NCBI GenBank assembly: GCA_000434295.1
Contig: HF994919.1
Coordinates: 36,200 to 48,081, forward strand
DNA: 11,882 nucleotides
Reading direction: 5' to 3'
Source of the DNA: Acetobacter sp. CAG:977
Lineage (GTDB): Bacteria; Pseudomonadota; Alphaproteobacteria; CAAGCB01; CAG-977
Part shown: positions 7,097 to 11,882 of the stretch, in pieces
Position numbering within the stretch: the stretch's first letter is position 1
How the letters are laid out: each line of letters opens with the position of its first letter
The notes under the pieces: generated by a model
The model's input: only the letters and a program-made list of their open reading frames with translations
The model's database searches: none
Told to the model about the DNA's origin: nothing
Position numbers and translations under genes: made by a program

Positions 7097-7172
7097 GGGC
7101 GTGTAGCTCAGTTGGTAGAGCACTTGACTTTTAATCAGGTGGCCCCGGGTTCGAGTCCCGGCACGCTCACCA
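7097..7172 (+). tRNA. tRNA-Lys (anticodon TTT)
   Basis: A complete 76-base cloverleaf with encoded CCA (7170-7172). The acceptor stem GGGCGTG pairs with CACGCTC with one G-T wobble and discriminator A. The D-arm starts with GCTC at 7106. The anticodon stem CTTGA/TCAGG encloses loop CTTTTAA with anticodon TTT at 7130-7132, read as lysine. The variable loop has 5 bases, and the T-arm CCGGG/CCCGG has the TTCGAGT loop. It has its own promoter and terminator, so it is a single-gene unit. Confidence 0.97.
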
Positions 7173-7178
7173 TATAAG

Positions 7179-7208
7179 GCAGCAGGACAATATCCTGCTG
7201 CTTTTTTT
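7179..7208 (+). terminator. Intrinsic terminator of tRNA-Lys
   Basis: A perfect 9-bp stem GCAGCAGGA/TCCTGCTGC with a 5-base loop, followed by seven Ts (7202-7208). It starts 7 bases after the CCA end. Confidence 0.93.
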
Positions 7209-7258
7209 ATTTTTGCCCCCTGTAAGACGAAAGATGGTTTTATATTTTTTTTAGGCAG

Positions 7259-7298
7259 TGGGATATAGCGGGATATACTGGGATATAATGGGATAGAA
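7259..7298. repeat. Period-10 tandem repeat, four copies of nGGGATATAn
   Basis: Four consecutive 10-base units: TGGGATATAG, CGGGATATAC, TGGGATATAA, TGGGATAGAA. The core GGGATA is invariant, and the period is close to one DNA helical turn. It lies in the gene-free stretch 7209-7549 after the tRNA terminator. It could be an iteron-like or cooperative protein-binding array, or slippage DNA. Confidence 0.8.
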
Positions 7299-7417
7299 AC
7301 GTCAGGAAATCTTAATTTTCGGGCGGCGTTGTTGCCCCCTTTAATTTTTTGGCGCGAAATGCTTTTAACTCTCATTTAGTATCGTGTTTCTCGGTAAAAG
7401 AACCGCTTCAAAAAAGC

Positions 7418-7460
7418 TAATACTAAGTCGCGTTTCGATTAATACCGTCTCGCGTAATAC
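7418..7460. repeat. Direct repeats TAATAC-N4-TCGCGT upstream of marR
   Basis: TAATAC-N4-TCGCGT occurs at 7418-7433 and again at 7440-7455, a 22-base period (about two helical turns). A third TAATAC follows at 7455-7460. Their place just ahead of the marR promoter suggests regulator half-sites on one face of the helix. Confidence 0.5.
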
Positions 7461-7469
7461 AATAAAATT

Positions 7470-7487
7470 TACTGTATCGTAACAGTA
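7470..7487. promoter_or_regulatory. Candidate MarR operator TACTGT-N6-ACAGTA
   Basis: A perfect 6-base inverted repeat with a 6-base spacer (ATCGTA), 18 bases overall. It ends 6 bases upstream of a consensus -35 (TTGACA). MarR proteins are known to bind inverted repeats of about this size at their own promoters, so self-control of the marR-MBL pair is likely. This is inference from position and symmetry. Confidence 0.55.
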
Positions 7488-7493
7488 TGAATG

Positions 7494-7520
7494 TTGACAC
7501 GGAAACAAAATTCAGATACT
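7494..7520 (+). promoter_or_regulatory. Candidate promoter of the marR-MBL operon
   Basis: A perfect TTGACA -35 at 7494-7499. The -10 is less clear: GATACT at 7515-7520 (15-base gap) or TACTTT at 7517-7522 (17-base gap). An AGGA ribosome site at 7534-7537 and the marR ATG at 7550 follow. Confidence 0.5.
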
Positions 7521-7549
7521 TTTTTTGTTGAACAGGAAACAATATCGCC

Positions 7550-8020
7550 ATGAAAAATAACTTAAATACTTTGCTTTCAAATCTTTCAAACACGTTTGAC
7601 CTTATAAATGACGCCTTTAAAAAAAATGCCGATCCCGTTTTGACAAATTACTCAATCACGGAAATTCATTGCATCGAGCATATCAAAAAAATTAAAAACC
7701 CTAATGTGACAAAGCTTTCCGCGTCTTTACGCATAACCCGCGGCGGCGTTTGCAAAATCATTAAACGTCTGAGTGCTAAACACGCCGTTTCCCCGTACAA
7801 ACTTGATGAAAACAAAAAGGAAATTTATTACACGTTAACGGAAACGGGGGAAAAAATATTCCTTGCTCATGAAAAAATTCATCAAACATGGCTTGAAAAA
7901 GATTCGGATTTTTTAAAACAGTTCAACAAAAAAGACGTCGAATTCGCCCTCAAGTTTATCCAAGAATACTCTGACCACCTGAAAAAAAGTTTAACCGGCT
8001 TTGAATGGAGAAAAAAATGA
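7550..8020 (+). CDS. MarR family transcriptional regulator
   Basis: A 156-residue winged-helix protein with the MarR layout: N-terminal dimer helix (1-30), helices leading to the DNA-recognition helix around residues 62-76 (ITRGGVCKIIKRL), a wing at 82-98 with DENKKEIYYTLTETG, and long C-terminal helices (100-150) for dimerisation. It probably represses its own operon through the TACTGT dyad at 7470-7487 and is released by a small ligand. C41 and C68 are present; whether either senses oxidation cannot be told. Codon use is more A-rich than in the hydF operon, which fits an acquired gene. The stop overlaps the start of the MBL gene. Confidence 0.88.
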   Translation: MKNNLNTLLSNLSNTFDLINDAFKKNADPVLTNYSITEIHCIEHIKKIKNPNVTKLSASLRITRGGVCKIIKRLSAKHAVSPYKLDENKKEIYYTLTETGEKIFLAHEKIHQTWLEKDSDFLKQFNKKDVEFALKFIQEYSDHLKKSLTGFEWRKK

Positions 8021-8781
8021 AAATACATCAAATACGTAACGCGACTCTCATCATTACGTTTAATAATGTAAAATTTTTAATTGATCCGTGGCTGATGCCG
8101 AAAGACTATATGCCGGGATTTGATACAGGCATTCATTCCGAAATACGCCAGCCCAGAACGGAATTACCTTTAAACATTGAACAAATCGTCGACGTTGATG
8201 CCGTAATCCTTACGCATTACCACCCCGACCACTGGGACGAGTTCGCCGCAAAGGCTTTAAATAAAAATATCCCCTTCTTTGTCCAGTCGACAGACGACGC
8301 TGAAACCGTTAAAAAATTCGGTTTTAACAATGTTGCCGTCATCGAATCAAAAATCGAATTTTCCGGCGTATCCTTGATCAAAACAAAAGGTCAGCACGGA
8401 AAAAGAGAAATCATCGCCCCGCTTTGCGAAAAAATAGGAATGACTTATGATGCCATGGGCGTCGTTTTTAAATCGGAAAACGAAAAAAAACTTTATCTGG
8501 CGGGAGACACGATTTGGTGCAACGAAGTCAAAGAAAACATTGACGAATACAATCCCGACATCATCATTGTCAATGCCTGCGGAGCCAAAACCGTCATCGG
8601 AGAAAGATTAATCATGGATGCAGATGACGTCAAAGCTGTTTCCGAATATGCAAAAAATGCAATCATCATCGCAAGCCATATGGATACCGTCAGCCACTTG
8701 AGCGTTACAAGAGACGACATAAAAAAACTCGGTCTGCCGAACGTCCTTGTTCCGAACGATAATGATATCTTGGAATTTTAA
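8017..8781 (+). CDS. MBL-fold metal-dependent hydrolase (UlaG/YtkL-like, COG2220 type)
   Basis: A 254-residue metallo-beta-lactamase-fold hydrolase. The metal-binding signature H67-Y-H69-P-D71-H72 is intact, with further likely ligands H127 (GQHG), D164 (AGDT) and H221 (SHMD), giving a dinuclear site. The N-terminus (IRNATLIITFNNVKFLIDPW) is typical of the single-domain UlaG-like branch rather than true beta-lactamases. The substrate is unknown. The ATG at 8017 is preferred over 8005: it overlaps the marR stop as ATGA and has GGAG 6 bases upstream. It is co-transcribed with, and probably controlled by, the MarR protein, and ends just before a terminator. Confidence 0.87.
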   Translation: MKIHQIRNATLIITFNNVKFLIDPWLMPKDYMPGFDTGIHSEIRQPRTELPLNIEQIVDVDAVILTHYHPDHWDEFAAKALNKNIPFFVQSTDDAETVKKFGFNNVAVIESKIEFSGVSLIKTKGQHGKREIIAPLCEKIGMTYDAMGVVFKSENEKKLYLAGDTIWCNEVKENIDEYNPDIIIVNACGAKTVIGERLIMDADDVKAVSEYAKNAIIIASHMDTVSHLSVTRDDIKKLGLPNVLVPNDNDILEF

Positions 8782-8812
8782 AATTCACACTGCCTTATGA
8801 AACGCTGAAAAC

Positions 8813-8841
8813 AAAAGCCCCTTTCGGAAAAGGGGCTTTTT
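8813..8841 (+). terminator. Intrinsic terminator after the marR-MBL operon
   Basis: A perfect 12-bp stem AAAAGCCCCTTT/AAAGGGGCTTTT with loop CGGA and a T run, 31 bases after the MBL stop. The leading As make it usable in both directions. Confidence 0.92.
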
Positions 8842-8935
8842 GCATTTCAAAGATCGTCTGCTTTGAAACAAAAATGCCGCGCTTTAGGCAAATCCGGTTC
8901 ACTTTGCTGAAACGTCTTTCGCTCACCTATGCGTA

Positions 8936-8967
8936 AGTACAAGGAAAAAACGTTAGTATTGAGTTTT
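8936..8967 (+). promoter_or_regulatory. Shared spaced motif, copy 1 (candidate HxlR site)
   Basis: AGTACA at 8936-8941 and AGTATTGA at 8955-8962, followed by G and TTTT. The same two blocks with the same 13-base gap recur at 9945-9976, upstream of the flavin-reductase gene and beside hxlR. Here the motif is 60-90 bases before the flavodoxin-like reductase start. Confidence 0.55.
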
Positions 8968-9026
8968 CGCCCCGTGAAGAATAACCTTTCGATAAAATAA
9001 AACTTTTTACGTCAAGGATACGAACG

Positions 9027-9581
9027 ATGTCTAAAAAAATCATAATTCTGAACGGCAGTCCGAGAACAAACGGAAATACAAAAAGTTTGATTGATGCTTT
9101 TATCTGCGGCGCAAAAGACAAAGGACATCAAATCAGCTGTTTCAATCTTCAGCAAATGAACATACACGGCTGTCTGGGCTGTTTCGGCGGCGGCAAAGAC
9201 AAAAACAGCCCCTGCGTACAAAAAGACGATATGATTGAAATTTATCCGAAGTACGTTGAAGCCGATATCGTCGTGTTGGCTTCCCCTATGTATTATTGGG
9301 GAATTTCTGGACAATTAAAATGTGCTTTTGACCGATTGTTCGCCGTCGCCGAATGCGACAAAAACTGCGAAAATCCGAAAAAAGATTGTATCTTGCTGAT
9401 GGCTGCCGAAGGTGACGGAGAACAAAATGCGCGACCGGTAACGGATTATTATAACAGCTTGCTGAAATTTCTGAATTGGAAAAATCTGGGCTGCATTATT
9501 GCCGGCGGCGTTTTAAAGCCCGGCGAAATTAAAGGGCATCCCGCGTTGGAAACAGCAAAAAATCTGGGATCGTCTTTATAA
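9027..9581 (+). CDS. Flavodoxin-fold NAD(P)H-dependent FMN reductase
   Basis: A 184-residue flavodoxin-like oxidoreductase. The FMN phosphate loop GSPRTNGNT spans 10-18, and SPMYYWGISGQLK at 86-98 is the conserved flavin-contact region. A cysteine patch at C49, C52 and C63 with DDM at 67-69 resembles iron-sulfur flavoproteins (CxxCxxC...C). The third cysteine of that pattern is G55 here, so a [4Fe-4S] cluster is unlikely and a plain FMN enzyme more likely. Three extra cysteines lie at 110, 114 and 120. Probable role: reduction of quinones, nitro compounds or similar electrophiles with NAD(P)H. ATG at 9027 after AAGGA. It converges on hxlR with a 7-base gap. Confidence 0.85.
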   Translation: MSKKIIILNGSPRTNGNTKSLIDAFICGAKDKGHQISCFNLQQMNIHGCLGCFGGGKDKNSPCVQKDDMIEIYPKYVEADIVVLASPMYYWGISGQLKCAFDRLFAVAECDKNCENPKKDCILLMAAEGDGEQNARPVTDYYNSLLKFLNWKNLGCIIAGGVLKPGEIKGHPALETAKNLGSSL

Positions 9582-9588
9582 CATCGGG

Positions 9589-9924
9589 TTACTTCGGGCG
9601 GTGTTTGTCGCCCCAATCGCACAATGCGAAAAGCAACGGAATTAATGATTTCCCCTTTTCGGTAAGACTGTATTCGACTTTGGGCGGCAGCTCGGGGTAT
9701 GCCGTACGGTTTATTAATCCGTCTTGCTCCAATTCTTTTAAAGTCGTACTGAGCATTTTAAAAGATATCCTGCCTATCAGCCTGTACAAAGCGTTATGGC
9801 GCAACACCCCGAATTCGCCCAGCCAATACAATACGATCATTTTGTATTTGCCGCCGATCAGCGACAGCGTATAGCCGAACCCCGTATCGGCAAGCTTTGT
9901 GTCGGGAGGTATGCAATAAGACAT
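9589..9924 (-). CDS. HxlR family transcriptional regulator with N-terminal cysteine
   Basis: A 111-residue winged-helix protein with the typical HxlR pattern: GGKYKMIVLYWLG (24-36), helix-turn-helix through RISFKMLSTTLKELEQDGLI (52-71), then the wing with YPELPPKVEYSLTEKG and a C-terminal helix. C4 lies at the N-terminus, as in redox-sensing members such as YodB and CatR that are switched by disulfides or electrophiles; C102 is a possible partner. ATG at 9924 with GAGAG about 7 bases upstream. It lies between two flavoprotein genes, diverging from one and converging on the other, and shared motifs suggest it controls both and itself. Confidence 0.9.
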   Translation of the reverse strand: MSYCIPPDTKLADTGFGYTLSLIGGKYKMIVLYWLGEFGVLRHNALYRLIGRISFKMLSTTLKELEQDGLINRTAYPELPPKVEYSLTEKGKSLIPLLFALCDWGDKHRPK

Positions 9925-9944
9925 CTTATACTCTCTTTTAAGTT

Positions 9945-9976
9945 AGTACATAACCATTTTATCAGTATTGATTTTT
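9945..9976 (+). promoter_or_regulatory. Shared spaced motif, copy 2 (candidate HxlR site)
   Basis: AGTACA at 9945-9950 and AGTATTGA at 9964-9971, then T and TTTT, with spacing identical to copy 1 at 8936-8967. It lies in the divergent region between hxlR and the flavin-reductase gene, 20 bases upstream of the hxlR start. A perfect TATAAT at 9984-9989 lies just to its right, with no good -35 at normal spacing, as expected of a controlled promoter. Confidence 0.55.
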
Positions 9977-10091
9977 ATCATTATATAATACCTTGTAATA
10001 TTCAACATCTTCCGAAAATCTAAGACAGATTTGATACGGTTTCGTACGCTGTTTCACAAAAACAGAAACATCAAACGAAAGGAAAAAACAG

Positions 10092-10595
10092 ATGAGCATG
10101 AAAGAAATTACTTTGCCGAAAGCATCTCAGCTGACATCGCCGAATCCGGTAACGCTGATATGCACTCGAAAGCCTGACGGAACAGCAAACCTTGCCACAG
10201 TTTCATGGTGGACGTACCTTTCCTACAATCCGTATATGATTGCCTTTGCAATGGCAAAGACTTCTTTCAGCGGAGAAATGATCAGAAAAAACAAAAAAGT
10301 TATTCTGAGCGTCCCCGGAGAAGAAATCGCCGATGCCGTTCTCGGATGCGGCAGCACTTCCGGGCGAAATACGGACAAAATCGCAAAATTCAATATCGAA
10401 CTTGACGAAATAAACGGTTGCGACATAAAAATCCCCTTACACAGCCGTTTAGCCCTCGTTTGCGATCTCAAAGAATTCATCGAAACCGGAGATCATTACT
10501 TGTATATTTGCAACGTAACAAACGTGTTCGGAAACGAAGCCGAAAAAGCTTTGTTCGCATGGAACGGATATTCAAAAATTCGACCCGCAGAATAA
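10092..10595 (+). CDS. Flavin reductase-domain (flavoredoxin-like) protein
   Basis: A 167-residue FMN-binding split-barrel protein of the flavin reductase / flavoredoxin group. The N-terminus PNPVTLICTRKPDGTANLATVSW (17-39) and CGSTSGRNTDKIAKF at 86-100 are typical family blocks. It probably binds FMN and passes electrons or reduces flavins using NAD(P)H; the partner is unknown, though the FMN reductase 500 bases away is a natural candidate. ATG at 10092 follows AAAGGA; an in-frame ATG two codons later is a possible alternative. It is divergent from hxlR and shares its regulatory region. A strong terminator follows. Confidence 0.87.
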   Translation: MSMKEITLPKASQLTSPNPVTLICTRKPDGTANLATVSWWTYLSYNPYMIAFAMAKTSFSGEMIRKNKKVILSVPGEEIADAVLGCGSTSGRNTDKIAKFNIELDEINGCDIKIPLHSRLALVCDLKEFIETGDHYLYICNVTNVFGNEAEKALFAWNGYSKIRPAE

Positions 10596-10620
10596 AAAAC
10601 AACGGAATTTCACGTATTGA

Positions 10621-10659
10621 AAAAAAAGCCGGAATTTTTTTAAATTTCGGCTTTTTTTT
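10621..10659. terminator. Bidirectional intrinsic terminator
   Basis: A 17-bp stem (10621-10637 with 10642-10658) with a single G-T wobble, a TTTT loop, a GCCG core, and A and T runs on either side. It serves the flavin-reductase gene from the left and the DUF1349-like gene from the right. Confidence 0.93.
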
Positions 10660-10669
10660 GACCATTCGT

Positions 10670-11272
10670 TTAATCAGGTTGCTGTCCGTCATGAGCCTTC
10701 CATTGGCATTCCAAAATTTCCATATTTGTAAAAATTGCCGTAAAAGACGACTCTTCCGGGCTGCAGGCGTATATTCCGAAACGGATTTTGCCGTTCGCTT
10801 TGTTTAAATGACAGATTCTCATTTGTTTAAAAACTTTTCCGTCAAGAGAATTTTCTATACGAAAATCGTTGTTTCGGCGGCTGAGCCGATACCACATCGT
10901 TTTCACGGAAGCAGGAATTTCAACTGTCGCCCAATCCGAAAACCCGCCGTTGGTTACGACGCTTCCCAAATGTTGCACGGTATCATTTTCATATTCCGTT
11001 GACGCTTTCAGCCAATTTTCACTGTCCAAATAAACCGCAACGCCGCATTGATCAAAACGGTGCGTACCGTCGAATTCTGTTTTTACGACAAAAGAAAAAA
11101 ACTGCCGCTCCGTTTCAATTTGCAAAACCGGAGCATTGTCATTTCGAAAATTATAATATGTTCTTTGCCATAAATCCGTATGCGGCTCTGTTTTAATTTC
11201 TATTTTTTCTTTTGAAATCCGACAGCTTTTCGCCGGCCGGGTCCAAATCATTTCGTTTTCCGTAAAATTCAT
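10670..11272 (-). CDS. DUF1349 family protein (concanavalin A-like fold)
   Basis: A 200-residue protein of the DUF1349 / YesU-like group, small beta-sandwich proteins with a concanavalin-type fold. Visible family features include FFSFVVKTEF (58-67), DQCGVAVYLDSENWLKASTEY at 74-94 and the later WYRLSRRNNDFRIENSLDG block. There is no signal peptide, so it is likely cytoplasmic. Its function is unknown; relatives are suspected to bind carbohydrates. The ATG at 11272 is preferred: AAAGG lies 6 bases upstream, whereas the TTG at 11278 would be directly against that site. It stands alone and ends at the shared terminator. Confidence 0.85.
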   Translation of the reverse strand: MNFTENEMIWTRPAKSCRISKEKIEIKTEPHTDLWQRTYYNFRNDNAPVLQIETERQFFSFVVKTEFDGTHRFDQCGVAVYLDSENWLKASTEYENDTVQHLGSVVTNGGFSDWATVEIPASVKTMWYRLSRRNNDFRIENSLDGKVFKQMRICHLNKANGKIRFGIYACSPEESSFTAIFTNMEILECQWKAHDGQQPD

Positions 11273-11393
11273 AGCCAACCTTTCGCCAAATCAAAGGATT
11301 TTTCTATAATGCGCTTTTGTAATAAATAAATTATTTACATCTTCCGCCGTCCGACCGACAAAACGAACGGAAGAATAAGATAAAATAAAAAAA

Positions 11394-11424
11394 ATAGACA
11401 AAACAGACCGTTTTTAGGTACACT
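11394..11424 (+). promoter_or_regulatory. Weak candidate promoter of the last gene
   Basis: TAGACA (11394-11399, 5 of 6) and TACACT (11419-11424, 4 of 6) with a long 19-base gap. Distance to the ribosome site GGAG at 11451-11454 is suitable. Confidence 0.3.
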
Positions 11425-11460
11425 TAAAAAAGAAGACAGGTTTGTTTTACGGAGCTAATT

Positions 11461-11882
11461 ATGACGGCGACCTCTTTGGAACAACAACCCTCAATAAAAC
11501 TGTCCGCGAAAACGCTTGACAATTATGCGGCGGCAGCCGGACGCAAATATATGAATATCTGCAGTCGGCTGAAACAAAAAATCAAAAGCGTCCCCGCTTT
11601 GGACAAAGCCGTTCAAGCCGTTAAAAACTGGGATCAAAAAATGACCCAAAAACACGGCGCCGCCTATAAATATGCCAAAGGCGCCGTCATCGGTACCACC
11701 ATCGGACTCGGGCTGGTCGCCGCAGGCGCCGAAGTCGCCACCGCTTATGCCGCCGTCAATGCCGTACGTGCCGTCGGAGGTCTGTTGGCAGAAGCGGAAA
11801 AATCCAGACAGGAAGGAACGTCCGACGGCTTTTCGGATTTTGCCTCCAAAAATAAAATGGCTGTCGGACTGGCAGCCGTCTC
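11461..11882 (+). CDS. Protein with glycine/alanine-rich hydrophobic segment (partial, 3' end outside window)
   Basis: An open frame of at least 140 codons that runs off the window without a stop. The ATG at 11461 follows GGAG with a 6-base gap. Residues 1-70 are polar and basic (one cysteine, C34). Residues 74-109 are rich in Gly and Ala with GxxxG-type spacing (GAVIGTTIGLGLVAAGAEVA), suggesting a membrane-inserting or tightly packed helical hairpin. A second hydrophobic stretch appears to begin near 134. No signal peptide is seen. I do not recognise the family; a membrane-associated or secreted effector-like protein is possible but unsupported. Confidence 0.75.
   Translation, partial: MTATSLEQQPSIKLSAKTLDNYAAAAGRKYMNICSRLKQKIKSVPALDKAVQAVKNWDQKMTQKHGAAYKYAKGAVIGTTIGLGLVAAGAEVATAYAAVNAVRAVGGLLAEAEKSRQEGTSDGFSDFASKNKMAVGLAAV

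Noticed and set aside
6935..7375. Minus-strand reading frame of 146 codons across the tRNA
   Set aside because: It runs antisense through tRNA-Lys, its terminator and the tandem repeat; the GTRTRGHLIKSQVLYQLSYTP-like stretch is the well-known artefact of translating a tRNA backwards.
8920..8927. CGCTCACC matching the tRNA-Lys 3' end, a possible att site copy
   Set aside because: Only 8 bases match, which is too short for a tRNA-derived attachment site, and there is no integrase nearby.
11341..11373. CTTCCG...CGGAAG hairpin between the last two genes
   Set aside because: Only a 6-bp stem with a long loop and no T run; not convincing as a terminator or riboswitch.

Overview
This window looks like part of the chromosome of an uncultured, probably anaerobic and host-associated alphaproteobacterium of moderate to low GC content. 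That assignment is inference. It rests on an [FeFe]-hydrogenase maturase (HydF), a SUF-type Fe-S protein (SufE), an alphaproteobacterium-like tRNA-Lys, and the low-GC, A-rich codon use. No rRNA, CRISPR array, transposase or integrase is visible.

Left part (1-4366, + strand): a gene-free leader of 425 bases with a candidate promoter and two dyads, then a tightly packed run of six genes. These are hydF, a small lipoprotein, an 81-residue charged helical protein, a rhamnan-synthesis-F-like protein, endonuclease IV (nfo) and a small P-loop kinase. Several junctions overlap (ATGA or TAATG), so a single operon is likely although the functions are mixed.

Middle part (4342-6918, - strand): a three-gene unit transcribed leftwards. 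It holds two tandem paralogous proteins with HExxH metallopeptidase signatures (361 and 358 residues) followed by sufE. The end of sufE overlaps the end of the kinase gene tail to tail by 25 bases.

Centre (6919-7210): a compact divergent regulatory region feeds the metallopeptidase unit on one side and a complete tRNA-Lys(TTT) on the other. The tRNA has its own promoter and a strong intrinsic terminator.

Right part (7210-10659): an accessory-looking block downstream of the tRNA. It begins with a gene-free stretch of about 340 bases that holds a period-10 tandem repeat and several operator-like repeats. A MarR regulator overlapping an MBL-fold hydrolase follows. Next come a flavodoxin-fold NAD(P)H/FMN reductase, a convergent HxlR regulator with an N-terminal cysteine, and a flavin-reductase-domain protein. 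A spaced DNA motif (AGTACA-N13-AGTATTGA-N-TTTT) occurs in the same orientation upstream of both flavoprotein genes, which suggests a small HxlR-controlled redox or electrophile response regulon. The block ends in a near-perfect bidirectional terminator.

Far right (10670-11882): a DUF1349-like concanavalin-fold protein on the minus strand, then the start of a plus-strand gene with a glycine/alanine-rich hydrophobic stretch that runs off the window.
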